Shown: positions 34,647-45,047, counted from the stretch's first letter. The stretch: 55,223 bases of DNA from Planctomycetota bacterium (GCA_021776825.1 JAJFFG010000029.1:1-55223); one strand, 5' to 3'. A program made the numbers and translations. The notes: generated from the sequence alone by a model not told the origin.

Positions 34647-35416
34647 GACGTAGCGCCTCTCTCTTCGATTCGACGGATGCGCCCGAGGGAGTCCTCGAGA
34701 CGGTCTGCGCGACTCTTGCGGTCGAACGTCCAGCGGTAGATCAGCAGGTAGAAGACGAAGAACGCGGCGACGCCGTACCACCGAGTGGCCACGACGGACG
34801 CATCGGACAGAGCATCGAACTTCATCGGATGGCTCGCCTGCCCGAACAGTTTGATCGAGTAGTGCACCATCGGGATGTTCAGGAACGCGAGCGACCCGTA
34901 GACGCCGGCGACCTGGCGGCGCCGAGCCGGCTCCTCGATCGCACCGTGCAACATCAGATAGCCGATGTAGATCAACGTCATCACCGCCGCACTCATGAGA
35001 CGTGGGTCGTTCCACACCCACCAGGCGTTCCACGCCGCCTTCGCCCACGTCGAGCCGGTCACGAGCAGGACGGCGTTGCAGAGGATGCCGACCTCCGCAG
35101 CGGCCCGGGCGCGCCGGTCCCAGATCGGATCCTTCGTCTTCAGGTAGAGCACGCTCGCGCCCATCAGCGCGCCATAGAACACGAAGACGTTGATGGCCGC
35201 GGGGAAGTGATAGAAGAAGATCAGGTACGAGGAGCCGATGCCCTTGATGGCGAGCGGCACCTCGGTCACGACGAGCCAGTTCAGGAAGAGCAGCGCAGCG
35301 AGCGCCAGCACGGCGTGAACGCCGAAGCCGCGCGCTGGCGAGCCGCCGAGTCTGGGGAGCGCCCCGGACGTCCTATCCACTCCGGTCGTCCTATCCGCGC
35401 TGTTGATCGTGCTCAC
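34643..35416 (-). CDS. ccmC: Heme exporter / CcmE heme-loading protein CcmC
   Basis: This is a 257-residue protein with six helices and the family Trp-rich loop WNAWWVWNDPRLMSA, plus flanking His in YLIFFYHFPAA and PMVHYSIKLFG. CcmC loads heme onto CcmE at the periplasmic face. GTG 35416 overlaps the ccmB stop (GTGA). The N-terminus carries a duplicated six-residue stretch (DRTTGV, DRTSGA) encoded by an 18-bp direct repeat (CGTCCTATCC at 35369 and 35387). Confidence 0.93.
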   Translation of the reverse strand: MSTINSADRTTGVDRTSGALPRLGGSPARGFGVHAVLALAALLFLNWLVVTEVPLAIKGIGSSYLIFFYHFPAAINVFVFYGALMGASVLYLKTKDPIWDRRARAAAEVGILCNAVLLVTGSTWAKAAWNAWWVWNDPRLMSAAVMTLIYIGYLMLHGAIEEPARRRQVAGVYGSLAFLNIPMVHYSIKLFGQASHPMKFDALSDASVVATRWYGVAAFFVFYLLIYRWTFDRKSRADRLEDSLGRIRRIEERGATS

Positions 35417-36111
35417 ACGTCGCTCCCTACATCCTTCACAAGATGTTCGAACAGAAGGTGCCCCGCGCCCAGGAACGTCAGGTCGAACGCCGCGAGCATG
35501 AGGAGCTGAGTCGTCGAGAGCGCCTGGCCCTTGAACGCGCGGTCCGCCGAGGCGACCGCGACGTTGAACACCGGCAGCAGCATCGGGAATAGCAGGATGC
35601 GCAGCAGGACGTCGCCGCCGGGCACCGACCACGTCATGGCGCCGATCATCACGCCGACCGTCACGAAGCCGAGATCCGTGGCGATCACGGTCGCGATCAA
35701 CGTGATCGCACCATCGACGTTGAGCGACTGATTGAAGAGCACGAGGAACAGCACGCCGAGTACGAGTTGCAGTCCGACGACGAAGACGAACGTGGACGTG
35801 ACGCGTGCGTAGAAGAGCGTCGCGCGCCGCACCGGCGCGAGGAGCAGGCCCTGGAGCATCCCGGAGCGGCCGTCGGCGCGAAACGCCCGGTCGATGCCGA
35901 TGGTGGCGGCGAACAGGAACGTCACCCACAGGATGCCGGCGCGCGTGTCGAGCAGAACCTCGCGCTCGGGCGGGATCGCGAACGAGAAGAGGAAGAGCGT
36001 GATGAGGCCCATCACGCCCATGCTGAGCAGCGTGGTCTTGCGCCGCATCTCACGCGTCCAATCCCAACGCACGAGCGTGCAGTAGGACTTCCAAGGTCCC
36101 GGAGGGGTCAT
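35413..36111 (-). CDS. ccmB: Heme exporter protein CcmB
   Basis: This is a 232-residue ABC-transporter membrane subunit with six helices. The family features are LLSMGVMGLITLFLFSFA, GILWVTFLFAATIGIDRAF and LLRILLFPMLLPVFNVAV. It works with CcmA and CcmC to release heme-loaded CcmE. It overlaps ccmA and ccmC by 4 bp each. Confidence 0.93.
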   Translation of the reverse strand: MTPPGPWKSYCTLVRWDWTREMRRKTTLLSMGVMGLITLFLFSFAIPPEREVLLDTRAGILWVTFLFAATIGIDRAFRADGRSGMLQGLLLAPVRRATLFYARVTSTFVFVVGLQLVLGVLFLVLFNQSLNVDGAITLIATVIATDLGFVTVGVMIGAMTWSVPGGDVLLRILLFPMLLPVFNVAVASADRAFKGQALSTTQLLMLAAFDLTFLGAGHLLFEHLVKDVGSDV

Positions 36112-36800
36112 CGCGACGCCTCCGCAGCCTGGGCCGCGGCCTCTTCGCCAGCGCCGTCGAAGACGACGCGGCCGTGGGCGAAGACCACCGCGCGATCAGC
36201 GATGCTCGCCGCCCGTGGCAGGTCGTGGGTCACGACCACGATGCTGCCGCCCCGCGCGCGGGTGTCCGTGACGACGCGCTCGACGATCCGCGTGCCACCG
36301 GCATCGAGGCCCGTGAACGGCTCGTCGAGCAGCAAGACCTCGGGCTGGTGCAGCAGCGCGCGACAGAGCGCCGCGCGCTGTCCCATCCCGCGCGAGAAGG
36401 TGCGGACGGGATCACGCAGCCGCGCGGTCAACCCGGTGAGATCGGCGAGCATCTCGATCCGTGCGGTGGCGTCGACGAGACCGTAGAGGTCGGCGTACAT
36501 GCGGAGCGATTCGCGCAGCGTGAAGTCCGCCACGAGCAGGTGCCGATCGAGCACGACGCCGATCTTCGAGCGGACCTCGTGCGCCTCGGCCGGGAGCGGG
36601 TGGCCGAGCACCTCGACGTCGCCCTCGGACGGCTCGCCGAGCGTCGACAGCATGCGGAGCAGCGTCGTCTTCCCGGAGCCATTGGGACCGAGCACGGCGA
36701 GGCACGTGCCCCGCGCCTGCTCCAGCGTCACGCCGGCCAGCGCGTCGCGGGCGCCGAAGCGCTTCCAGAGCCCGGTGACGCGGAACGCGGGACCGCTCAT
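36108..36800 (-). CDS. ccmA: ABC transporter ATPase CcmA
   Basis: This is a 230-residue ATPase. Walker A is GPNGSGKTTLLRML, the signature is FSRGMGQRAALCRALL, Walker B is VLLLDEPFTGLD and the switch His lies in VVTHDLPRA. It powers release of holo-CcmE from the CcmABCD complex. It overlaps the upstream unknown gene and ccmB by 4 bp each. Confidence 0.94.
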   Translation of the reverse strand: MSGPAFRVTGLWKRFGARDALAGVTLEQARGTCLAVLGPNGSGKTTLLRMLSTLGEPSEGDVEVLGHPLPAEAHEVRSKIGVVLDRHLLVADFTLRESLRMYADLYGLVDATARIEMLADLTGLTARLRDPVRTFSRGMGQRAALCRALLHQPEVLLLDEPFTGLDAGGTRIVERVVTDTRARGGSIVVVTHDLPRAASIADRAVVFAHGRVVFDGAGEEAAAQAAEASR

Positions 36801-38209
36801 CGGCGGTCGAGGAGCTCCCGCACGATCTCGGCCAGCGTCTTCACGTCGGCGCGCAGTTGCTCCGGCGTGGCGTCGGTGCTTCGCGCCGCGATCTCCTCGA
36901 GTCGTGCGCGTGTCCCCGTGGTCGCCGCCAGTGGCGATGCCGGGGTCGACGTCGGTGCGGTGGGCTGCGCCACGGCATCGCCCGCGAGCGCAGCCTTGCG
37001 CACTCGGTGCTCGACCGTGGTCATCTCACCCGCGGCCAGCCGGCGATCCAGCTCGGCGACGGCGTCCTCGCTCGAGACCGTGCGCGTGGCTGGTACGGAC
37101 CGGTCCATGCGCCGCGAGAGCGCGATGCCGAGCAGCGCGGCGCCGAGCGCGATGAGCACGATCATCGCGATCCAGAGCACGGCGTTCCAGGGGAAGACCT
37201 CGCCCATCTGGAAGCGGACGCCGATGTTCGAGTGAGGCGCGATCCCGCTCTCGGGGCCGCCCCACGCGTGGGTGACGATCTGCGTGTTGCCCATGGGCGG
37301 GTTCTTGCCGCCGTCGGTCAGCGGGACGTTGCCGTCGGCGGGGACATGCGAGAGCACGCGATCCTCGAGGTTCGCCACGAAGCTGTCGATCGCGAACTCC
37401 GTGTGGAACGACGTGTCGAGGATCTCGCCATCGACATACGGAGCGATCGCGATGACCGAGAACATGAGCGGACCGTCACCGCCCGGCACGGTCGGGAAGA
37501 TCGGCGCGCGGAACAGGTACGCCGTGCCGCCGTGACCGGCCTCGCCCCGCTCGGGATCGACCTCCTGCCGATTGACGTTCACGCTGCGGAGCTCGAAGCC
37601 CTTCGGGATCGGGATGTGGAACGAGGGGATGCCGTTCTGCGGGCTGCCGAACCAGACCTTGAAGCTGACGTTCTGGAGCAGGCAGTTGTGGCGCAGTTGC
37701 ACGTTGAGCTCGCCGGGGCCGCGCTCGTACGTCGTGATGACCTGGATGACGTTCGTCAGGCGCAGCACCGACGGGGAGTCAGCGACCTCGTAGAACTTCA
37801 CAACGTCCATCGGCTGGCCGTCGTCGACCGCCCAGGTCCGAGCGAGGTAGCCCGGCCGCGCTGCGGCCTCGTCCGCCGGGATGAGGAAGTCGATGAACGC
37901 GCCCGGGGGGAGCTCGCCGAGCTCGGCGCGAACGAAGCCGAACTCATCGGTGCGCGTCTCGACCGAGTCGGTCGTGAAACCGGGGCCGCTGACGACAACC
38001 CGCACCGGGACATCGGCGAGCGGCACCTTCATCAGCCCGTCCACGCTGCCGTGGCCGCTCCGCAGCATCTCGGTGTAGTTGAGCGCCACGGCTTCGATGC
38101 GGCCGGCCTCGACCGGCACCGCCGGATCCACCGCCGGCGCACCGTCCTGCGCGAACCCGATGGCGGGCGCTGCGAGCACGAGTGCGACGGCCAGGAGAGC
38201 GCGTCTCAT
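36797..38209 (-). CDS. Unrecognised membrane protein embedded in the ccm operon
   Basis: This is a 470-residue protein. A signal peptide (MRRALLAVALVLAAPAIGFA) is followed by a periplasmic region of about 320 residues. It starts with a beta-sandwich-like module (VPVRVVVSGPGFTTDSVETRTDEFG) and continues with a second beta-rich part (LRLTNVIQVITTYERGPGEL). One membrane helix is at about 340-366 (FPWNAVLWIAMIVLIALGAALL). The cytoplasmic tail is about 100 residues and includes a SHOCT-like helix pair (AVAELDRRLAAGEMTTVEHRV) and a final helix. No Cys pair or heme motif is evident. It overlaps ccmI and ccmA by 4 bp each, so it is translationally locked into the operon. Function unknown; a role in heme or apocytochrome handling is inference. 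Confidence 0.75.
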   Translation of the reverse strand: MRRALLAVALVLAAPAIGFAQDGAPAVDPAVPVEAGRIEAVALNYTEMLRSGHGSVDGLMKVPLADVPVRVVVSGPGFTTDSVETRTDEFGFVRAELGELPPGAFIDFLIPADEAAARPGYLARTWAVDDGQPMDVVKFYEVADSPSVLRLTNVIQVITTYERGPGELNVQLRHNCLLQNVSFKVWFGSPQNGIPSFHIPIPKGFELRSVNVNRQEVDPERGEAGHGGTAYLFRAPIFPTVPGGDGPLMFSVIAIAPYVDGEILDTSFHTEFAIDSFVANLEDRVLSHVPADGNVPLTDGGKNPPMGNTQIVTHAWGGPESGIAPHSNIGVRFQMGEVFPWNAVLWIAMIVLIALGAALLGIALSRRMDRSVPATRTVSSEDAVAELDRRLAAGEMTTVEHRVRKAALAGDAVAQPTAPTSTPASPLAATTGTRARLEEIAARSTDATPEQLRADVKTLAEIVRELLDRR

Positions 38210-38517
38210 GCGAACACCTCACCCACGTCAGCCGACGGATCGACCCCCGTGAGGCTCGCGATCTCGCGGTTCAGCGCGATGGCCTTTCCGAGGTATTCGC
38301 GCCGTGTCTCGTCGTGGTCGGCATCCGCCATGAGTCCGGCGTCCCGCTCCGCGTCGATGTCCTTCAGGAGGCGGAGCACGCGCGTCTTCTCGGCGAGCAG
38401 CTCGTCGAGCCGCGTCTCGGCGTTCGGGAGCTGCCATGAACGCTCGCCGTTGAGCAACGGCCAGACGACGGCCGCGATCGAGGCCGTGATGGCGAGGATG
38501 AGCAACGCGATCCACAT
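38206..38517 (-). CDS. ccmI: CcmI N-terminal-domain-like protein
   Basis: This is a 103-residue protein. One N-terminal helix (WIALLILAITASIAAVVWPLL) is followed by a coiled region with ELLAEKTRVLRLLKDIDAERDAGLMADADHDETRREYLGKAI. This matches the membrane plus leucine-zipper N-terminal part of CcmI; the TPR part that binds apocytochrome is absent. It lies 3 bp after ccmH and overlaps the unknown 470-aa gene, which might supply the missing periplasmic part. Confidence 0.75.
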   Translation of the reverse strand: MWIALLILAITASIAAVVWPLLNGERSWQLPNAETRLDELLAEKTRVLRLLKDIDAERDAGLMADADHDETRREYLGKAIALNREIASLTGVDPSADVGEVFA

Positions 38518-38520
38518 GGG

Positions 38521-39039
38521 TCAGTCGATCTCCCCGAGCTCGTGCTCGATGGCCGCCAGTTCCTGCTCGCTCGCGTCGGTGTCGGCGAGTTCGAGCATCT
38601 GCGTGTCGGGTCCCCCGCCGCGCCAGCGCAGCAGGACGAAGACCGTCAGCATCGCTGCCCCGGCCAGCGCCAGGAACGGCAGCACGTACGTCAGGACGTC
38701 GTCCGGTGCGCCGATCGCCTTGTCTCCGTAGCGCGAACGTTGGTACGCGAGCACCCTGTCGTCGTCCCAGCCCTGCGCGACCTGCTGGAGGACCTCTTCC
38801 TTCTGGGGGTCGGCGCAGGCGTCGGGGCAGTTCGTCAGCGTGCGCGTCCAGTTCTCGCGCGGACACGCGCAGACGACGGTGCCCCACAGATCGCGCACAC
38901 GTCGACGCAGACCGGAATCGAGATCGCCGAGGACGACGGCACCCGCGGCGTCGTGGCCGTGGCCATCGTCCTGCGCAACGGCGGGGACGGTGAACGCTGC
39001 CAGCAGCATCGCGATCAGCAGAAGCACGCTAGCCCGCAA
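38521..39039 (-). CDS. ccmH: CcmH-like cytochrome c biogenesis protein with atypical Cys motif
   Basis: This is a 172-residue protein. A signal peptide (ASVLLLIAMLLAAFTVPAVA) is followed by a periplasmic domain with LWGTVVCACPRENW and TNCPDACADPQKEEV. The cysteines are at 57, 59, 71 and 75, i.e. CxC and CxxxC instead of the classical LRCxxCQ. The helix HxxVLxxxxxGWDDDRVLAYQRSRYG and one membrane helix at about 115-137 fit CcmH/NrfF topology. An acidic C-terminal tail follows. It overlaps the ccmF stop region by 11 bp. Confidence 0.8.
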   Translation of the reverse strand: MRASVLLLIAMLLAAFTVPAVAQDDGHGHDAAGAVVLGDLDSGLRRRVRDLWGTVVCACPRENWTRTLTNCPDACADPQKEEVLQQVAQGWDDDRVLAYQRSRYGDKAIGAPDDVLTYVLPFLALAGAAMLTVFVLLRWRGGGPDTQMLELADTDASEQELAAIEHELGEID

Positions 39040-41137
39040 GGCCGAGCCTCCGTTTCGCGAGCGGCGCGGCAGCCCAGAGGCCGCCGGCGATCATGATGAT
39101 CCAGCCGAGCCAGACGAGTGAGATGAGCGGCGAGCGGAAGATCGTGAACTTGTAGTCACCGCCATCGGCCATCCTCTCGAAGTAGACGTAGAAGTCCTCT
39201 CCGGGCCGACGCAGGATCTGCACCTCGGTCGTCGTGGTCGGCTCCATGCGGAAGCCGTTCACGGGGTAGAAGCGCTTCTCCGGCGTGAGGGTCGCAAGAT
39301 GCGAGCCGTCGATGCTCACGTCGAGCGTGACAGCCGTCGACAGGTACGCGCTGACCGGCTTGTCGATCTGGATCCCGCGTACGTCGAGTCGGTACGGTCC
39401 GACGTCGGCGCTGGCGCCGTCGGCGATCCGCACTTCGGTCACCACGCGGTACATCGACGAGTTCACGACGCCGATTGCCAGCATCGCCAGCCCCGCGTGC
39501 ACGATGTAGCCACCGTAGCGACGGTTGGCCTTCGTCATGAGCCGGAGGAACGCCGCGGCCGGCGCGGCCCCTGTCGCACGCGTGACGTTGCGCACGGTGC
39601 GCACGATCTCCCACGCCAGCGACGAGATGATCAGCCAGCCGAGGTACGTCACGATGAACGTCGGGTAGACGTGTTCGATGAAGGGCAGCGGGTCGACGCC
39701 GTCGCCGCCGCGGATCACCTGGTACGCCAGGTATTGCGTCCCGACCGCGAGCGGGATCGATGCGAGCGCCGGCAGGAGCAGGTTCTTCGAGAGCGTGCGC
39801 CACGACGTCCGCACCCAGGCTGTGCCCGGACCGATCGCGGTCAACGCAAGCAGCAGAATGAAGAACGGCGTGCAGACCAGGTTGTAGACCGGGACCTGGA
39901 TCGAGATGCCCTTGCCGAACAGCTCGAACGAGATCTTCGGCCAGAGGGTGAGCACGACGATCGCGGCGGCGATCGAGACGAGCACCATGTTGTTCAACAG
40001 GAACACGCCCTCGCGGGAGAGCGCCGAGTCGACGCTGTTCGCGGAGCGCAGCTTCGTCATGCGGAAGAAGATGAAGAACATCGACATCGCGATCAGGAAC
40101 ATCAGGAACCAGAAGAACCACTCGCCGACGTCGCCGCTCGAGAACGCGTGCACCGACGAGACGATCCCGGAACGCGTCAGGTACGTGCCGAAGATGCTCA
40201 GCAGGAACGTGAGCGCGATCAGGAACGCGTTCCAGACGCGCAACATGTCGCGACGCTCCTGGATCATGACGGAGTGCAGGAACGCGGTGCTCGCGAGCCA
40301 CGGCAGGAACGATGCGTTCTCCACCGGGTCCCACGCCCAGTAGCCACCCCAGCCGAGGACCTCGTAGGCCCACAGCCCGCCGAGGATGACGCCGTTGGTG
40401 TTGAAGAGCCACGCGATCATCGTCCAGCGACGCGTGGTCCGGATCCAGTAGCTCGTGAACTCACCGCTGATCAGCGCGGCCATCCCGAATGCGAAGGGCA
40501 CCGTGTACAGGATGAAGCCGAGGTAGACGCTCGGCGGGTGGATCGTCATCCAGTAGTTCTCGAGCAGCGGGTTCAAGCCCGAACCGTCCATCGGCATGCC
40601 TGTCGTCGAGAGCAGCGAGACGCCCGACTCCATGGCCCGCGAGTAGAGGCTGTCGAGGATGCGCTGCGAGATGGGCTCGAACGGGTCCTTCACCACGCAG
40701 ATCACCGCGAGGAAGAACGTCTGCACGGTCGCGAACACGATGTAGACGAACGGCTCGAGGCGGCGACCCGAGGGGTCGAGCCCGCGCTTGCGGAAGCTCC
40801 AGCCGAGCACCGCTCCGATCGACCCCAGCAGGCTGGCCCAGAACAGGATCGAGCCCTGTAGACCGGCCCACAACCCCGCGAACTTGTACGGCGCTGCGAG
40901 CTTCTTCTCCGAGTAACTGAAGACGTACTCGAGCCCGTACTCGCGGTTGAAGAAGCAGACCACCAGGATCGTCGCGGCACCGATCGCAGCGAAGCCGCCG
41001 CCGATCAGCGCGTGGCGGGCCGCCACGACGAAGCGTCGGTCGCGCGAGAGCACGGCCCACAGCGCGAGCAGGACGGTGGCCACGGCGAGGCCGAGTGCCA
41101 GACGTTCGAGCCCTCGGCCGAGATCGATGTAGTCCAT
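39029..41137 (-). CDS. ccmF: Cytochrome c heme lyase CcmF
   Basis: This is a 702-residue protein with about 14-15 helices. The Trp-rich loop LGWGGYWAWDPVENASFLPWL, flanking His in the helices (WMTIHPPSVYLGFILY and TAFLHSVMIQERRD) and a C-terminal periplasmic domain with the late KFTIFRSPLISLVWLGW helix are diagnostic. It transfers heme from CcmE to apocytochrome CxxCH sites. It starts 13 bp after ccmE. Confidence 0.95.
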   Translation of the reverse strand: MDYIDLGRGLERLALGLAVATVLLALWAVLSRDRRFVVAARHALIGGGFAAIGAATILVVCFFNREYGLEYVFSYSEKKLAAPYKFAGLWAGLQGSILFWASLLGSIGAVLGWSFRKRGLDPSGRRLEPFVYIVFATVQTFFLAVICVVKDPFEPISQRILDSLYSRAMESGVSLLSTTGMPMDGSGLNPLLENYWMTIHPPSVYLGFILYTVPFAFGMAALISGEFTSYWIRTTRRWTMIAWLFNTNGVILGGLWAYEVLGWGGYWAWDPVENASFLPWLASTAFLHSVMIQERRDMLRVWNAFLIALTFLLSIFGTYLTRSGIVSSVHAFSSGDVGEWFFWFLMFLIAMSMFFIFFRMTKLRSANSVDSALSREGVFLLNNMVLVSIAAAIVVLTLWPKISFELFGKGISIQVPVYNLVCTPFFILLLALTAIGPGTAWVRTSWRTLSKNLLLPALASIPLAVGTQYLAYQVIRGGDGVDPLPFIEHVYPTFIVTYLGWLIISSLAWEIVRTVRNVTRATGAAPAAAFLRLMTKANRRYGGYIVHAGLAMLAIGVVNSSMYRVVTEVRIADGASADVGPYRLDVRGIQIDKPVSAYLSTAVTLDVSIDGSHLATLTPEKRFYPVNGFRMEPTTTTEVQILRRPGEDFYVYFERMADGGDYKFTIFRSPLISLVWLGWIIMIAGGLWAAAPLAKRRLGLAG

Positions 41138-41150
41138 GTTGGTGCGCCGA

Positions 41151-41576
41151 CTACTTCGGCATCTTGGCGGGCGCTTCGACGACCGGAGCCCGGCCGAGGC
41201 CGAGCTTGTCCTCGGCCTCGTACTTCGACGGGCACTTCGTGAAGATCTGATCGGCCTCGAACCGCCCGGACTCGGCGTTCCAGCGACCCTGGACAGCGAC
41301 GTCGTAGGTCTCCTGGAACGTGTCCGGGCGCGTGCGATCGCAGTAGACGTCGAATGTCTGCGTCGGGTCCTCCTTGTCGGAGACCGTGAAGCGCAGCGGC
41401 CGCTCGGACGAGTGGATCTTCTCGAGGAGGCCGTGGACCTTGACGACGCCTTCCGGCTTCTCTCCGACGAGCAGGTCCGCGACCTGCATCTCGGGGATGC
41501 CGCCCTGCACGATGCCCATGACGATCAGGCCGATGAGGCCGAGGACGATCAGGGCGATGGGTGCGACAAGCTTCAT
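41151..41576 (-). CDS. ccmE: Heme chaperone CcmE, Cys-type (CxxxY)
   Basis: This is a 141-residue protein from ATG 41576. One N-terminal helix (LVAPIALIVLGLIGLIVMGIVQGG) is followed by the OB-fold domain (LRFTVSDKEDPTQTFDVYCD, DVAVQGRW). The heme-attachment motif, HxxxY in most bacteria, is CPSKY here (Cys115, Tyr119). This is the Cys-type CcmE known from variant System I of archaea and some sulfate reducers. It is the first gene of the ccm operon, about 130 bp downstream of boxB with a hairpin between. Confidence 0.9.
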   Translation of the reverse strand: MKLVAPIALIVLGLIGLIVMGIVQGGIPEMQVADLLVGEKPEGVVKVHGLLEKIHSSERPLRFTVSDKEDPTQTFDVYCDRTRPDTFQETYDVAVQGRWNAESGRFEADQIFTKCPSKYEAEDKLGLGRAPVVEAPAKMPK

Positions 41577-41673
41577 GGTGGGTCTCCGAGGAGAGGGCGT
41601 TCCGTCCATCATACGGACGTCGCGACCGCTCCCTATGACTCGATGCTGAGATCCCAGTCACGCAACGAACGTT

Positions 41674-41695
41674 CCGGCGAGAACTGTCTCGCCGG
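41674..41695 (-). terminator. 9-bp hairpin downstream of boxB
   Basis: CCGGCGAGA (41674-41682) pairs perfectly with TCTCGCCGG (41687-41695) around a 4-base loop, 10 bp beyond the boxB stop. There is no clear T-tract. It probably terminates the boxCB transcript before the ccm operon. Confidence 0.6.
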
Positions 41696-41704
41696 CAACA
41701 CTCG

Positions 41705-43150
<1,446 letters not shown>

Positions 43151-43241
43151 GTGAGCTCCTGGTCGGTTGGAAGGAGGTTCGCCGGTGAGGCGGCCGGAGG
43201 CTGCGACCGAGGTCACACGTACCGGCGCTCTCGTGCGTGGG

Positions 43242-44945
43242 CTAGGTACGGGTCCAGTCGAAGACGTGCTGCTCGGGCTGGCCGTAGCAGGTGAGCGCGC
43301 CGCGCTTGCCCACGGCGTTGGGGCGCTGGAAGATCCAGTTCTGCCACGCGGAGAGGCGCCCGAAGACCTTGGTCTCCATCGTCTCGGGACCCGCGAAGCG
43401 GAGGCTGGCCTCCATTCCGGTCAGCGCATCCGGCGAGAGGCTCGCGCGCTCCTCGACGGCGATGCGGACCTCGTCCTCCCAGTCGATGTCGTCGGGTGCG
43501 TACGTGACGAGACCGGCAGCGAGCGCGGCCTCGGCGTCGAACGCCCCCTGATGCGCCATCGCGGCGACGGTGAGCTTCGGATCGTGGAGGAAGCGCGTGT
43601 CGAGGCGCGAGATCCCGTTCGACATCGGGTACGCGCCGCCGTTCAGCTCCGAGAGGCGCAACGTGTTCCGCGGCGCAGGGTCGCCGAGCCCGGGCTCGGC
43701 CTCGTCCATGTACTGATCGTCGAGCATGTAGATGCGATCGCTGGCCAGCGCGAGTTCGAGGAGCGAACCGGCGAAACAGTTCCCGGGCTCGACGATGGCG
43801 AAGGCACTGCGGGCCGTGAGGTCGAAGCGCTTGAGGACACGCTTGATCTGATGGCGCACCTCGCTGACGAACCACTCCTCCGCGTGCTCGCCCAGGGCAG
43901 CGTCGATGTCGACGATCGCCTCGGGGTCGCCCTCGCAACGCAGCAGGATGAGCCCCACCTCCGCGCGGTTGAAGCGCAGATGAAGGAGCGCGTCGTCGAG
44001 CTCACGGAACGCCCGCAGAGCCCACCACTCACAGCCCTGCTCGCGGATGTCCTCTAGGCGCGTCACGGCCTCGGCGGGACCGCGGATCGTGAGTTCGGCC
44101 ACGCGCGCCGCGGCGTCGACCACGAGCGTGACGTGCTTCCAGGTATAGGTGTCGGCGTCGCGCTCGTGCGTGATCTCGGCCAGCGTCACGCCGGGGGCCT
44201 CGCGGTCCGGGCGCTCGGCGGCGGACTCGTCCGCGAGGATGCGGGCCCGACGGGAGACCGCCTCCTTGAACTGCGAGGCCGCCACGACCTCGTCGACCAG
44301 ATTCCACTCCTCCGCGCGACGCCCTTTGACGCCCTCGGCGAGCGTCGAGAAGACGTCGGCGAGATCGCGCCGGACCATCCGCTTGTCGACGAGGCGCGTC
44401 AGGCCGCCCGTACCGGGCAGCACGCCCAGGAGCGGAACCTCCGGGAACGAGACGGCGGTGTTGCCGTCATCAGGGAGCACGATCCAGTCACAGGCGAGCG
44501 CCAGCTCGTAGCCACCGCCGGACGCGGTGCCGTTCACGGCGCAGAGCGAGCGCAGACCAGAGGCACGCGACGCGTCCTCGATCGTGAGGCGCGTCTCGTT
44601 GGTGTACTTGCAGAAGTTCACCTTGAAGGAGTGCGTCGAGCCGCCCAGCATCGGGATGTTGGCGCCGGCGCAGAAGATGCGCGGCAGCGCGCTGTCGAGG
44701 ATCACGACGCGCACGGCCGGATGCTCGAAGCGGAGCCGCTGATACGCGTCGGCGAGTTCCATGTCGACACCGAGGTCGTACGAGTTGAGCTTCAGGACGG
44801 TGTCCGGGCTCAAGCCGCGATCCTCCTGGACGCTCATGCTCAGCCGGGCGATGTCGCCATCGATCGAGAGCTTCCAGTGGGCGTAGGAGTCGGGGTGGCG
44901 TCCGAACGTGAGCTCGGGGCGAGTCGGAGAGGAGGTCTCGGCCAT
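43242..44945 (-). CDS. boxC: 2,3-epoxybenzoyl-CoA dihydrolase BoxC
   Basis: This is a 567-residue enzyme with two crotonase-like halves. The first has RIFCAGANIPMLGGS and NGTASGGGYELALACDWI (oxyanion-hole Gly and acid), the second GNCFAGSLLELALASDRIY. It hydrolytically opens the epoxide ring and releases formate, giving the 3,4-dehydroadipyl-CoA semialdehyde. ATG 44945 is preferred to 44954 for ribosome binding site spacing. It is divergent from boxR across a palindrome-bearing spacer. Confidence 0.96.
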   Translation of the reverse strand: MAETSSPTRPELTFGRHPDSYAHWKLSIDGDIARLSMSVQEDRGLSPDTVLKLNSYDLGVDMELADAYQRLRFEHPAVRVVILDSALPRIFCAGANIPMLGGSTHSFKVNFCKYTNETRLTIEDASRASGLRSLCAVNGTASGGGYELALACDWIVLPDDGNTAVSFPEVPLLGVLPGTGGLTRLVDKRMVRRDLADVFSTLAEGVKGRRAEEWNLVDEVVAASQFKEAVSRRARILADESAAERPDREAPGVTLAEITHERDADTYTWKHVTLVVDAAARVAELTIRGPAEAVTRLEDIREQGCEWWALRAFRELDDALLHLRFNRAEVGLILLRCEGDPEAIVDIDAALGEHAEEWFVSEVRHQIKRVLKRFDLTARSAFAIVEPGNCFAGSLLELALASDRIYMLDDQYMDEAEPGLGDPAPRNTLRLSELNGGAYPMSNGISRLDTRFLHDPKLTVAAMAHQGAFDAEAALAAGLVTYAPDDIDWEDEVRIAVEERASLSPDALTGMEASLRFAGPETMETKVFGRLSAWQNWIFQRPNAVGKRGALTCYGQPEQHVFDWTRT

Positions 44946-45033
44946 CGTGCGCATCCTGCTTGCGGGAATCGGGGAGTTACGGCGGAGCGCCGTGTCGAGC
45001 CCAGGAGCCTATGCGGGACCTGGATCACGCCCA

Positions 45034-45047
45034 AGCAATATATTGCT
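45034..45047. promoter_or_regulatory. Perfect 14-bp palindrome, candidate BoxR operator
   Basis: AGCAATATATTGCT is a perfect palindrome in an AT-rich island between divergent boxC and boxR. Its half-site (TTGC/GCAA) lies near TATATT and, on the boxC strand, a TTGATC that could be a -35 with 15-bp spacing. An 8-bp palindrome ACTATAGT at 45069-45076 lies just before the boxR GTG. Position and symmetry suggest that BoxR represses both genes here. Confidence 0.6.
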
